64,000 nucleotides of DNA, taken from assembly GCF_014639435.1 (NCBI RefSeq), contig NZ_BMFZ01000009.1, forward strand, positions 98,432-162,431, written 5' to 3'. This DNA is from Hafnia psychrotolerans (GTDB lineage Bacteria; Pseudomonadota; Gammaproteobacteria; Enterobacterales; Enterobacteriaceae). The notes beneath the pieces were generated by a model, which made no database searches, had not been told where the DNA came from, and was given only the letters and a program-made list of their open reading frames with translations. Both the position numbers and the translations under genes were made by a program. Shown here in pieces: positions 37,165 to 46,865 of this stretch; positions within the stretch are counted from its first letter, which is position 1; every line of letters starts with the position of its first letter.

Positions 37165-39444
37165 TCACAATGGTTCTGTTTGCGCTTCTACCACCGCTAA
37201 CGCCACCATATTCACAATGCGCCGTACCGAAGCAATCGGGGTTAAAATATGCACCGGTTTTGCTACCCCCATCAATACGGGTCCGACGGTGACGCCTTCT
37301 GAGCAGGACACCCGCAACAGGTTGTAACTGATCCGCGCCGCCTCCATGTTTGGCATGATAAGAATATTCGCCGCCCCTTTCAGCGGGCTGTCAGGCATAA
37401 CGTCATGACGAATACTTTCCACCAATGCAGCGTCACCGTGCATCTCACCGTCGATCTCCAACTCAGGAGCCCTTTGATTCACCAACTCAAGCGTTCTGCG
37501 CATTTTGCCCGCAGCTGCGCAGTCCGAGGTACCAAAACTGGAGTGAGATAACAGTGCGACTTTCGGCTCGATACCAAAGCGCCGTACCGTCTCTGCTGCC
37601 ATAATAGTGATCTCAGCCAGTTGCTCTGGTGTTGGATCGTCATTGACATAGGTATCAGCAATAAAGGTATTTCCGCTTGGCAACAGCAAGGCGTTCATGG
37701 CGCCGGCGACGTTTACCCCTTCGCGAAAACCAAACACCTTTTCCACTACGTCATAATGTTCATGGTAAGTACCGATGGTGCCGCAAATCATCGCATCGGC
37801 CTCGCCACGTAACAGCATAATGGCTGCAATCAATGTCGGGTTACCAATCACCGCCCTGCGCGCCTGTTCCTGCGACACACCGCGTCGCTTCATCAACTGA
37901 TAATATTCGCTCCAGTACTCATTGAAACGTGGATCTGATTCATTGTTCACGACCTCAAAATCCTTGCCCGCCTGAATTTGCAGACCCAACTTTTTAAGCC
38001 GCATATCGATAACGCTCGGACGCCCGACCAGGATAGGTTTCGCCAGACCTATCGTGACCAGTTCCTGCGTAGCTTGCAAAACACGTTCCTCTTCCCCTTC
38101 CGCCATAACGACTCGCCGAGGGTTTTGCTTCGCCTGAGAAAAAATAGGCTTCATAAACAAGTTGGTTTTGTAGACAAATTCCGACAGTTTCTCGACATAA
38201 GCGTCAAAGTCTTTGATAGGCCGCGTCGCGACGCCAGAGTCCATGGCTGCTTTGGCTACCGCGGGGGCAATTTTGACGATCAAACGCGGATCAAACGGTT
38301 TAGGGATCAGATATTCCGGCCCGAAAGACAGCGCTTCTTCGCCATACGCAGAAGCCACCACATCGCTCTGTTCGGCCATCGCCAGATCGGCGATCGCATG
38401 AACGCAGGCAAGTTTCATCTCTTCGTTGATCACCGTCGCCCCCACATCCAGCGCCCCGCGGAATAGGAACGGGAAGCACAGTACATTGTTGACCTGATTT
38501 GGATAATCAGAACGACCAGTACAGATAATGGCGTCAGGACGAACGGCTTTAGCCAGCGGCGGCAAAATTTCCGGCTCTGGATTAGCCAATGCCAGGATCA
38601 GCGGGCTTTTCGCCATGAGTTTCACCATATCCTGGGTCAGTACACCAGGACCGGAGCAACCGAGGAAAATATCCGCCTCAGGGATCACGTCCGCCAGGGT
38701 TCTCTTACCATTATCATCAATCGCGTAGGCAGCCTTGGTTTCTGCCATATTCTCTTCCCGGCCTTTGTAAATCACACCGCGTGAATCACAGGCAGTGATG
38801 TTATGCGCCTTCAATCCCAGGGCCACCAGCAAATTCAGACAGGCAATCGCGGCGGCACCGGCACCTGACACCACCAGCCGAACGTCGGAAATACTCTTTT
38901 CTACCACGCGTAAACCGTTGAGAACCGCCGCCGTACAGATGATCGCCGTACCATGTTGGTCATCATGAAATACAGGGATCTTCATACGTTCGCGCAGTTT
39001 CTTTTCGATATAGAAACACTCTGGCGCTTTGATGTCTTCAAGATTAACGCCGCCAAACGTTGGCTCCAGCGAGGCAATAATATCAATCAGCTTATCGGGA
39101 TCCAGCTCATCGATTTCGATATCAAACACATCGATACCCGCGAATTTCTTAAACAGTACGCCCTTGCCTTCCATCACCGGTTTGCCCGCCAGCGCGCCAA
39201 TGTTGCCAAGACCAAGCACTGCGGTGCCGTTGGAAATCACCGCGACGAGATTACCCTTTGCGGTGTATCGATAGGCTGCCAGTGGGTCTTTCTGAATTTC
39301 CAGACAGGGTGCCGCGACGCCAGGTGAATATGCCAGCGCCAGATCGCGCTGGGTGGCGAGCGGTTTGGTCGGGGAAACCTGAATTTTTCCCGGTACTGGG
39401 AACTCATGGAAGTCGAGCGCGCTTTGCTTGAGTTGTTCGTCCAT
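37165..39444 (-). CDS. maeB: NADP-dependent malic enzyme with phosphotransacetylase-like domain
   Basis: The 759-residue protein decarboxylates malate to pyruvate, making NADPH. The malic enzyme half (about 1-430) shows [43 protein letters not shown], metal-binding [11 protein letters not shown] and the Rossmann loop [13 protein letters not shown]. The C-terminal half (about 430-759) resembles phosphate acetyltransferase ([44 protein letters not shown]) and is probably regulatory, sensing acetyl-CoA in the E. coli enzyme. AAGGATTCAACG precedes the ATG. It is divergent from talA, as in E. coli. Confidence 0.98.
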   Translation of the reverse strand: MDEQLKQSALDFHEFPVPGKIQVSPTKPLATQRDLALAYSPGVAAPCLEIQKDPLAAYRYTAKGNLVAVISNGTAVLGLGNIGALAGKPVMEGKGVLFKKFAGIDVFDIEIDELDPDKLIDIIASLEPTFGGVNLEDIKAPECFYIEKKLRERMKIPVFHDDQHGTAIICTAAVLNGLRVVEKSISDVRLVVSGAGAAAIACLNLLVALGLKAHNITACDSRGVIYKGREENMAETKAAYAIDDNGKRTLADVIPEADIFLGCSGPGVLTQDMVKLMAKSPLILALANPEPEILPPLAKAVRPDAIICTGRSDYPNQVNNVLCFPFLFRGALDVGATVINEEMKLACVHAIADLAMAEQSDVVASAYGEEALSFGPEYLIPKPFDPRLIVKIAPAVAKAAMDSGVATRPIKDFDAYVEKLSEFVYKTNLFMKPIFSQAKQNPRRVVMAEGEEERVLQATQELVTIGLAKPILVGRPSVIDMRLKKLGLQIQAGKDFEVVNNESDPRFNEYWSEYYQLMKRRGVSQEQARRAVIGNPTLIAAIMLLRGEADAMICGTIGTYHEHYDVVEKVFGFREGVNVAGAMNALLLPSGNTFIADTYVNDDPTPEQLAEITIMAAETVRRFGIEPKVALLSHSSFGTSDCAAAGKMRRTLELVNQRAPELEIDGEMHGDAALVESIRHDVMPDSPLKGAANILIMPNMEAARISYNLLRVSCSEGVTVGPVLMGVAKPVHILTPIASVRRIVNMVALAVVEAQTEPL

Positions 39445-39879
39445 CGTTGAATCCTTTTTTGTTTTTGTAGGGCATCAGGGAAGGTTGTTAGTCACCTTTC
39501 ACGCTATTCAGTATAGATAACCTGCCACGTCAAACTATGAAGCACGACCAAAACTCGCACGTTACTTCGATTAATTTTTATTCACGGAAGACGTCTCGCA
39601 AATATTGACTAAGCTTAAGGTTCCCTCTTGCGCAACTCAGGCTGAAAACTCAGTCTTGCGTAGGCTTTTGCGTTCTCATTGCTCTGCCCCATTACAGCAA
39701 TCAGAAAAAGCGCATTCAATTTGTTAACAGAATGATGCAGGGTAGTAGCCCTATGAAAACAGTGACGCAATGACATTCAGTATTTTTTGATAATGATACT
39801 CGATAGATTTCAAGCAGCAGGAGGCGGTAAGTGAACGTACTCGCAGCGCGGAACATGAGAGTATTTAAAGGAGTAAGAG
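39445..39879. promoter_or_regulatory. maeB-talA divergent intergenic region
   Basis: These 435 bases hold no gene. They must contain the promoters of maeB and of talA-tktB. The only element I recognise is the repeat copy at 39796-39821; the talA ribosome-binding site AAAGGAG lies at about 39867-39873. Confidence 0.5.
39796..39821. repeat. Copy of the ATACCC-type intergenic repeat
   Basis: ATACTCGATAGATTTCAAGC followed by AGCAGG, then GGCGGTAAG. The layout resembles the repeat common in Serratia/Yersinia-type genomes and the other copies in this window. Confidence 0.55.
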
Positions 39880-40830
39880 ATGAACCAGTTAGACGCCCTT
39901 AAAAAGCTGACCACCGTAGTTGCAGACAGTGGCGATATTGAATCCATACGTCATTTCGAGCCTCAGGATGCCACCACCAACCCCTCCCTTATCCTCAAAG
40001 CCGCCAGTTTGTCTCAGTATCAGGGACTGATCAAAGACGCGCTGGATTACGCCCGCAAACAAGGCGGCAATAAAGAGGTGCAGGTGGTTAATGCCAGCGA
40101 TCGTTTGGCGGTCAATATTGGTCTGGAAATCCTTAAAAGCGTCCCCGGCCGCATCTCGACTGAAGTGGATGCCCGGATGTCGTTTGACAGCAAACTATGC
40201 GTCGACAAAGCTCGCAAACTGATAGGGATGTATAAGGAAAAAGGCGTAGATAAATCACGCATTCTGATTAAGCTAGCCTCTACCTGGGAAGGCATCAAAG
40301 CAGCGGAGCAACTGGAGAAGGAAGGAATTAACTGTAACCTGACGCTGCTGTTCTCCTTTGCGCAAGCCCGTGCCTGCGCCGAAGCTGACGTCTATCTTAT
40401 CTCTCCATTCGTGGGTCGTATTTACGATTGGTACAAAGCCAGAGAGCCCGACGCAGAATATAACGTGGAAAAAGATCCAGGCGTGAAATCTGTCCGCGAT
40501 ATCTATGAATACTACAAATCTCACGGTTATCAGACGGTGATCATGGGTGCCAGTTTCCGTAAAGTGGAACAAATCCTGGCCCTGGCAGGTTGTGACCGCC
40601 TGACTATCTCGCCGAACCTGCTCGAAGAGCTGAAAGCCAGCAATCAACCCGTAGAACGTAAACTGCAACCCTCAGCGAAAGGCCTGCATAAGCCTGCCTC
40701 ACTGACTGAAGCAGAGTTTCGCTGGGAGCATAATCAGGACCCTATGGCCGTTGAAAAGCTGGCCGAGGGTATCCGCGCCTTCGCCGTTGACCAGCAGAAG
40801 CTGGAAGACATGCTGTCCGCCGAACTTTAA
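39880..40830 (+). CDS. talA: Transaldolase
   Basis: The 316-residue enzyme exchanges a three-carbon unit between sedoheptulose 7-phosphate and glyceraldehyde 3-phosphate in the pentose phosphate pathway. The Schiff-base lysine is in [13 protein letters not shown] (about residue 131). Other signatures are [12 protein letters not shown] near the start, [25 protein letters not shown] and [14 protein letters not shown] use talA rather than talB because the maeB-talA-tktB order is that of E. coli talA. tktB follows after 14 bases, so the pair is an operon. Confidence 0.95.
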   Translation: MNQLDALKKLTTVVADSGDIESIRHFEPQDATTNPSLILKAASLSQYQGLIKDALDYARKQGGNKEVQVVNASDRLAVNIGLEILKSVPGRISTEVDARMSFDSKLCVDKARKLIGMYKEKGVDKSRILIKLASTWEGIKAAEQLEKEGINCNLTLLFSFAQARACAEADVYLISPFVGRIYDWYKAREPDAEYNVEKDPGVKSVRDIYEYYKSHGYQTVIMGASFRKVEQILALAGCDRLTISPNLLEELKASNQPVERKLQPSAKGLHKPASLTEAEFRWEHNQDPMAVEKLAEGIRAFAVDQQKLEDMLSAEL

Positions 40831-40844
40831 TTTGGGAGTAAAAA

Positions 40845-42839
40845 ATGCCCTCTCGTAACGAGTTAGCAAACGCTATCCGCGCCTTAAGTATGGACGCCGT
40901 GCAGAAAGCCAATTCCGGCCACCCTGGCGCCCCGATGGGCATGGCAGACATTGCCGAAGTTCTGTGGCGTGACTATATGAACCACAACCCCACTAACCCG
41001 CACTGGGCTGACCGCGACCGCTTCGTGTTGTCAAATGGTCATGGTTCAATGCTGATTTATAGCCTGTTGCACCTCACGGGTTATGATTTACCGATGGAAG
41101 AGCTAAAGAACTTCCGTCAACTGCATTCTAAAACCCCAGGCCATCCGGAATACGGCTACACGGCTGGCGTTGAAACCACCACCGGCCCGCTCGGTCAGGG
41201 TATCGCCAACGCCGTCGGTTTCGCTATTGCTGAACGGACGCTGGCTGCACAGTTCAATCAACCGGGTCACGACATTGTCGACCATCACACTTACGCCTTT
41301 ATGGGCGACGGTTGCATGATGGAAGGGATCTCCCACGAGGTCTGCTCGCTGGCGGGCACCATGAAGCTCGGCAAACTGACCGCGTTTTATGATGACAACG
41401 GCATCTCTATCGATGGCCACGTTGAAGGCTGGTTTACCGATGACACCGCCGCACGTTTCGAAGCTTACGGCTGGCACGTCATCCGGGGTATTGATGGCCA
41501 TGATTCTGCCGCTATAAAAAAAGCTATCGATGACGCGCACAGCGTGAAAGACAAGCCGTCATTGCTGCTATGTAAGACAGTGATCGCCTTCGGTTCACCG
41601 AATAAAGCCGGTACTCACGGTGCACACGGTGCAGCACTGGGTGATGACGAAGTGGCGGCAACCCGCAAACAACTGGGCTGGAATTATCCTCCGTTTGAAA
41701 TTCCGCAGGACATTTATGCTCAGTGGGATGCGAAAGAAGCCGGTAAGGCCAAAGAAGCCGCATGGGATGAGAAGTTCGCGGCCTATGCGAAGGCGCACCC
41801 TGAGCTGGCAAAAGAGTTCAAACGCCGTGTTAACGGTGAACTGCCTGCTAACTGGCAAGCCGATTCACAGAAATTTATCGAAGAATTGCAGGCTAAGCCT
41901 GCCAATATTGCCAGCCGTAAAGCGTCACAAAATACGCTGGAAGCCTTCGGTAAAGTGTTACCAGAATTCCTCGGCGGCTCCGCTGACCTCGCGCCAAGCA
42001 ACCTGACGATGTGGTCTGGCTCGACATCACTGAGCGACGATGTCGCCGGTAACTACATTCACTACGGTGTACGCGAATTCGGTATGACCGCGATCACCAA
42101 CGGCATCGCGCTGCACGGCGGTTTCCTGCCGTACTCGGCGACCTTCCTGATGTTTGTGGAATATGCCCGTAACGCGGTGCGTATGGCTGCGCTGATGAAA
42201 ATCCGTAACGTGTTCGTTTACACCCATGATTCCATCGGTCTGGGCGAAGACGGTCCGACCCACCAGCCGGTTGAGCAAATGGCCAGCTTGCGCGTGACGC
42301 CAAACATGAGCACCTGGCGTCCTGCGGATCAGGTTGAGTCTGCGGTGGCATGGAAATACGCTATCGAACGTAACGACGGTCCGGTTACGCTGATCTTCTC
42401 TCGTCAGAACCTGACCCAGCAACCGCGTACTGCCGAACAATTGGCTAACGTGGCGCGCGGTGGTTACGTGCTGAAAGATTGCGACGGCACACCTGAAGTG
42501 ATCCTGATCGCCACTGGTTCTGAAGTCGGTATTACGGTAGAAGCTGCCGATAAACTGGCCGCAGCGGGCACCAAAGTGCGCGTCGTGTCCATGCCGTCAA
42601 CGGACGCCTTCGACAAGCAGGACGCCGCGTACCGTGAATCCGTGTTGCCGAAAGCCGTGAGCGCACGCGTTGCAGTAGAAGCGGGCATTGCTGACTACTG
42701 GTACAAATATGTTGGTCTGAACGGCGCCATCGTCGGCATGACCCGCTTCGGCGAATCTGCTCCGGCGGAAGAGCTGTTCAAAGAGTTTGGCTTTACTGTG
42801 GAAAATGTCGTGGCCAAAGCAAAAAGTTTGCTGGCTTAA
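40845..42839 (+). CDS. tktB: Transketolase
   Basis: The 664-residue thiamine-diphosphate enzyme moves two-carbon units between sugar phosphates in the non-oxidative pentose phosphate pathway. Motifs: [18 protein letters not shown], the ThDP-binding [13 protein letters not shown] with the distal asparagine in [11 protein letters not shown], and the pyrimidine half with [36 protein letters not shown] and EAGIADYW. The start has TTTGGGAGTAAAA before the ATG. Named tktB by synteny with talA; the sequence alone does not separate it from tktA. Confidence 0.95.
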   Translation: MPSRNELANAIRALSMDAVQKANSGHPGAPMGMADIAEVLWRDYMNHNPTNPHWADRDRFVLSNGHGSMLIYSLLHLTGYDLPMEELKNFRQLHSKTPGHPEYGYTAGVETTTGPLGQGIANAVGFAIAERTLAAQFNQPGHDIVDHHTYAFMGDGCMMEGISHEVCSLAGTMKLGKLTAFYDDNGISIDGHVEGWFTDDTAARFEAYGWHVIRGIDGHDSAAIKKAIDDAHSVKDKPSLLLCKTVIAFGSPNKAGTHGAHGAALGDDEVAATRKQLGWNYPPFEIPQDIYAQWDAKEAGKAKEAAWDEKFAAYAKAHPELAKEFKRRVNGELPANWQADSQKFIEELQAKPANIASRKASQNTLEAFGKVLPEFLGGSADLAPSNLTMWSGSTSLSDDVAGNYIHYGVREFGMTAITNGIALHGGFLPYSATFLMFVEYARNAVRMAALMKIRNVFVYTHDSIGLGEDGPTHQPVEQMASLRVTPNMSTWRPADQVESAVAWKYAIERNDGPVTLIFSRQNLTQQPRTAEQLANVARGGYVLKDCDGTPEVILIATGSEVGITVEAADKLAAAGTKVRVVSMPSTDAFDKQDAAYRESVLPKAVSARVAVEAGIADYWYKYVGLNGAIVGMTRFGESAPAEELFKEFGFTVENVVAKAKSLLA

Positions 42840-42842
42840 TCA

Positions 42843-42882
42843 TTAACGGTAGAGGCGCATAATGCGACATCTCTACCGTTAA
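42843..42882 (+). repeat. 12-bp inverted repeat after tktB
   Basis: TTAACGGTAGAG at 42843-42854 and CTCTACCGTTAA at 42871-42882 are a perfect inverted repeat. The loop contains a second small hairpin (CGCAT/ATGCG). It lies directly after the tktB stop and 18 bases ahead of the terminator, and may stabilise the 3' end of the mRNA. Confidence 0.75.
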
Positions 42883-42900
42883 CGTCATATTCACCCTACT

Positions 42901-42928
42901 AAGCACCTCGATAGGTGCTTTTTTTTAT
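42901..42928 (+). terminator. talA-tktB terminator
   Basis: AAGCACCT, loop CGAT, AGGTGCTT and a run of eight T: a textbook terminator. Confidence 0.93.
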
Positions 42929-42952
42929 CTCTGGAAGGCGCGACTCTCCGTA

Positions 42953-44020
42953 CTATTGCGTTCTCCATAGCACCGGCCATTCGCCGCTGCTATTGTAGCC
43001 ATCGCAGCTAGGTTCCGAAGCAAATGAAATCAGCTGGAACTGCCTGCCATCATAAATCCAGCGAGAAGAAACGCCGCAGTCGCCAATTCCACGCCCTTTA
43101 TCAAAGGTTGAAAGTTCGCCGTTTTTCTGGTCGAAATCAGCATTAATGAGCTCCGGGGACTGTTCGCCCTCCCCCAGCTTGAAAGGCATGTTCAACACCA
43201 AATCTTCCGTTTTATAAGGCGCCTGACGCGAAACGGTAAAACCAAGCACAAACAGGTTATAGGCGCCCATATCACAATTGACTGTCATCAGCGCTTTGTC
43301 ATTGCTCAGCGCAAACAGATGCACTTCCCGCTCCGAAGGTTCAAGGCTGCAATCATTGTTATTGATGGTGGCGGCGGCGTTTTGGGTTATACCAGAAATT
43401 TCGCTGTCACTCAGAGGATGTGGCTCGCTAAAGCGCGGTTTAACCGGTGCTCCCGGAGCAGCAGGAACTGCACTCTGAGGTTTAGAACCCCGGCTGACCC
43501 ATGCAGATTTTGTGCCAACCCGCCCTTGCTGGGCATCAATCGCAAGCAATGCAGCTTTAAGTCCTTTCAGCGAGATCGTGGGATGCGCAGTTTGGGATGA
43601 CACCGATTTCCCACCCAACTGAATCGCTTTTCCTTCGCGAATAATGTTGATGAACTCATTAACCACCAAACGATTGGTGGTGGAAAGTTGTCTTTTACTG
43701 ACATCCCATTCTCGATGATTAAACGTCAACGTTTTGCCATCAAGTTGTAAACGATTCACGATAGGTTGCCCGATGCTTTGTTCGTCACCATTGCGCTGAT
43801 ACTCAATGTTAACTGATGAGTGACCTTCTGCACCGGCTGCTCGGGTGATGTTCAACACCAGATCCTGGCCATCCTGCGAATTGCGCGTGGAACAATTATT
43901 CAGGTTGTCGCAACTCACCTGCCAGTCATTGTGGATAGCCTGCATCGGTTCGGCCTGCACATTTAAGGCCAGCAGGCACATCAGCAAAAATAGTGGGGCG
44001 GTTAGCCAATTAGATATCAT
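42953..44020 (-). CDS. ypfG: Exported DUF1176 protein, YpfG-like
   Basis: The 355-residue protein has a signal peptide (WLTAPLFLLMCLLALNVQA) and no further membrane segment, so it is probably periplasmic. Family stretches include NDWQVSCDNLNNCSTRN, REWDVSKRQLSTTNRLV, and at the C-terminus GRGIGDCGVSSRWIYDGRQFQLISFASEPSCDG; several cysteine pairs suggest disulfides. It lies convergent to tktB, exactly where E. coli has ypfG. The start is the ATG that gives the signal peptide; an ATG 38 codons upstream adds a cysteine-rich, unrelated stretch. The function is unknown. Confidence 0.85.
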   Translation of the reverse strand: MISNWLTAPLFLLMCLLALNVQAEPMQAIHNDWQVSCDNLNNCSTRNSQDGQDLVLNITRAAGAEGHSSVNIEYQRNGDEQSIGQPIVNRLQLDGKTLTFNHREWDVSKRQLSTTNRLVVNEFINIIREGKAIQLGGKSVSSQTAHPTISLKGLKAALLAIDAQQGRVGTKSAWVSRGSKPQSAVPAAPGAPVKPRFSEPHPLSDSEISGITQNAAATINNNDCSLEPSEREVHLFALSNDKALMTVNCDMGAYNLFVLGFTVSRQAPYKTEDLVLNMPFKLGEGEQSPELINADFDQKNGELSTFDKGRGIGDCGVSSRWIYDGRQFQLISFASEPSCDGYNSSGEWPVLWRTQ

Positions 44021-44233
44021 CACGTTCAACTCATTTTCGAATTTATCGTCTTGATGATAGCGTATGCGGATGAAGCCAATGGCATAAATTGCACAATAAT
44101 CAAATCCCCAACAAAAAAATAGGCAATGACACATTAAGGCTGCCGCTAGACTGGTATCTTGTATCGGCTCCTCTTTACCTCGAAAGTATAAAAAATCACC
44201 AAAATAATAAAACGCCTTTTTCAGGAGAAACGG

Positions 44234-45412
44234 ATGAAGTTTTGGATAGTATCGCTGGCACTTTTTTCATTATCTGCTTTTGCCGAAGAGCCACTTTCAG
44301 TATTCACAGGCACGTTGGGCAAATCCAACATTGTGATGGAACTGGATCTGAATAAACCCGATGAAGTTACTGGCCGCTATTTTTATCAAAAGTACCGTCT
44401 GGACTTACCGCTCAACGGGACGCTGAAGGATAACGAATTGAGTCTGAATGAAGGAGCCGATGACTTCGATGATACGCCCCGTCCGACGCTGACGCTGGAT
44501 CATGATGAGCAGGGAAACTGGCAGGGAACCTGGACTGACACGGCGGGTAAATCGCTACCACTGGTGCTGACGCCGGCAGTGTTACCTGATCCTCCTGAGC
44601 AAAGTTATCCCGGATCACTGGTGCACAGTGAACCTTACGAATATCTACGCTTATCGGGTCTGAGTCTGGTGGAAGGGAAAAGTCAGGCGTTCATGGGATA
44701 TACCCTGCAATGGTGGACTGAACCCCAATCGCACATTTCCTTGTTCGAGATTGTTGCGGGCTACCCGGAGAAAAAACGCGCAGCCATCAATCAAAAACTT
44801 CGCGCCCGCCTCTGGCAAGAAGTCGTTAGCTGGCATGCCTGTATGCTAAGTGCCAGCCGGTTTGGTCAGGGCGAGTACAGCCAGACTGTGACCCCAACCT
44901 TCCTGAGTGCGGATGTGGTAAGTATCAGTATTTTTACCCACTATGACTGCGGCGGTGCTCATCCTGATTTCGGCGAAATGCCGATCAATCTCGATGCTAA
45001 ATCGGCTGAGCCATTAACACTCGAAGATGTGCTTTGGGTCGGCGAAGGTAAACCCCTGCACTATGTCGAGACTGAAGATCGTACATCGGCTGGAAACCCT
45101 GATGTCGATTTCGATACCTTCGCAGCCTATCGTGAAAAGTTTTTTGCCCTTTGGCTGGTAAAACAGATGACGCTCGCCCATCCGCAGGAGATGGTCAAAC
45201 CTAGCGAGGATAGCGACGATGACTGTGATTACTCCGACGCTCAAATCTGGCACTTTCCTACCTGGTACTTTACAGCGAAAGGGATCTATTTCGGACCTAC
45301 ATTCCCGCGTGTTATGCGCACATGCGAAAGCCCCGACTGGTCAATATTGCCCTGGTCTGCCATGACAGGGCATACCGGCAGATTGATGCTGAAATTACCG
45401 AAAGGGGATTAA
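44234..45412 (+). CDS. Exported protein with C-terminal DUF3298/RsiV-like domain
   Basis: The 392-residue protein has a short signal peptide (MKFWIVSLALFSLSAFA). The N-terminal third (about 20-115) looks like repeated beta strands (TGRYFYQKYRLDLPLNGTL). From about residue 215, SADVVSISIFTHYDCGGAHP and LDAKSAEPLTLEDVLWVGEG resemble the DUF3298 domain of RsiV- and PdaC-type proteins, which in Gram-positives binds lysozyme or modifies cell-wall glycan. Acidic stretch EDSDDDCDYSDAQ near 335. CAGGAG lies before the ATG. It is divergent from ypfG and carries its own terminator. The function is unknown; an envelope role is a guess. Confidence 0.75.
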   Translation: MKFWIVSLALFSLSAFAEEPLSVFTGTLGKSNIVMELDLNKPDEVTGRYFYQKYRLDLPLNGTLKDNELSLNEGADDFDDTPRPTLTLDHDEQGNWQGTWTDTAGKSLPLVLTPAVLPDPPEQSYPGSLVHSEPYEYLRLSGLSLVEGKSQAFMGYTLQWWTEPQSHISLFEIVAGYPEKKRAAINQKLRARLWQEVVSWHACMLSASRFGQGEYSQTVTPTFLSADVVSISIFTHYDCGGAHPDFGEMPINLDAKSAEPLTLEDVLWVGEGKPLHYVETEDRTSAGNPDVDFDTFAAYREKFFALWLVKQMTLAHPQEMVKPSEDSDDDCDYSDAQIWHFPTWYFTAKGIYFGPTFPRVMRTCESPDWSILPWSAMTGHTGRLMLKLPKGD

Positions 45413-45451
45413 TACGGCCACAGTGGGCCCTATACAATGGCATTTGATATC

Positions 45452-45477
45452 GAAAAAGGGCCATTGGCCCTTTTTTA
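45452..45477. terminator. Bidirectional terminator between the DUF3298 gene and nudK
   Basis: AAAAAGGGCCA and TTGGCCCTTTTTT form a near-perfect palindrome with A- and T-runs, 40 bases after one stop and 29 bases after the other of two convergent genes. Confidence 0.9.
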
Positions 45478-45505
45478 TACCCATGGAGAATTTCTGCCAG
45501 ATGCT

Positions 45506-46081
45506 TTATGCCATCCAGCCCTGAATTTGTGCGTAATGTAACAGCATGATGGTTTTGCCATCTTTGATGCGGCCGTCTCGTATCATCTCAAGGGCCAAAA
45601 TAAAAGGCAGCTCAAGGACTTCGATGTCTTCATCATCGATACCCCCACCAGCAGTTACACGTTGAGAGTCGTCATATTCGGCGGCAAAGAAATGCACGAC
45701 TTCAGTAACACTGCCAGGAGACATGTAAGCCTCAAACAGTTTTTTCACCTTACTGATCGCATAACCGGTTTCTTCAATGGCTTCTTTACGAATGCAATCT
45801 TCTGGCGAGTCGTTATCCAGCAGGCCGGCGCAGGTCTCCAGGAGCATACCGCTGGTATTGCCGTTGACATACGTCGGCATGCGGAATTGATTTATCAGCA
45901 GGACGGTTTTTTTACTGCGGTTATAAAGTAAAATGGTCGCACCATTGCCACGGTCGTAGACTTCACGAACCTGGGGCTGTCGCTCACCGTTTCGTTTGAT
46001 CAAATCATAGGTGTATTTGCGCAGAACATACCAGTTATCAGAAAGTAGCTGGTTTTTTATGTTTTCAATCTTCGATGACAT
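45506..46081 (-). CDS. nudK: GDP-mannose pyrophosphatase (Nudix hydrolase NudK)
   Basis: The 191-residue protein, identical in length to E. coli NudK, hydrolyses GDP-mannose and related nucleotide sugars. The Nudix helix is [20 protein letters not shown] followed by EETGY. Other family marks are [33 protein letters not shown] and [17 protein letters not shown]. The chosen ATG ([17 protein letters not shown]) matches the family start. An upstream ATG at 46123 adds 14 unrelated residues. Confidence 0.96.
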   Translation of the reverse strand: MSSKIENIKNQLLSDNWYVLRKYTYDLIKRNGERQPQVREVYDRGNGATILLYNRSKKTVLLINQFRMPTYVNGNTSGMLLETCAGLLDNDSPEDCIRKEAIEETGYAISKVKKLFEAYMSPGSVTEVVHFFAAEYDDSQRVTAGGGIDDEDIEVLELPFILALEMIRDGRIKDGKTIMLLHYAQIQGWMA

Positions 46082-46191
46082 ACTGCGTCCCCGCTCAAAA
46101 GGTGGATGAGAGAAGCCCGTCATAATAGGTCCCTTCCATAAAGCATAACAATGTAAATATTCTGTTTTATCCTGCGGTATGGCGACGTAGG

Positions 46192-46476
46192 TTATCCCTG
46201 CGTAATGGTGTTGAGGATCTGCTCGCGATTGAGATCAATCCACTTCGCGTCCAGTGGACCCCAGTCGATAAGCTGATAATACCCGTCATTATTGCGGACA
46301 CCTTGCTGAATGAATTCCAGCTCAACGCCCATACCTGGCAACGCCTTCAAAACGTCCTGCAAGGTCCGTCTTGGCCAACCGGTAAGCACCATTAATTTGG
46401 GTACGTTTGGCCGCTGTTCATTTTTCAATAACCAGCATATATACAACCGGCGGGCAAATACCGAATTCAGCCCCAT
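46192..46476 (-). CDS. Small winged helix-turn-helix protein
   Basis: The 94-residue protein contains a probable winged-helix DNA-binding fold: [20 protein letters not shown], then [18 protein letters not shown] (likely recognition helix) and a beta wing (VELEFIQQG...[10 protein letters not shown]). I believe this type is widespread in enterics, but no member I know has a function. The start is the ATG with AAGGAG six bases before it; an ATG at 46509 lies upstream of that site. It is transcribed away from acrD, with 389 bases between them. Confidence 0.78.
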   Translation of the reverse strand: MGLNSVFARRLYICWLLKNEQRPNVPKLMVLTGWPRRTLQDVLKALPGMGVELEFIQQGVRNNDGYYQLIDWGPLDAKWIDLNREQILNTITQG

Positions 46477-46865
<389 letters not shown>

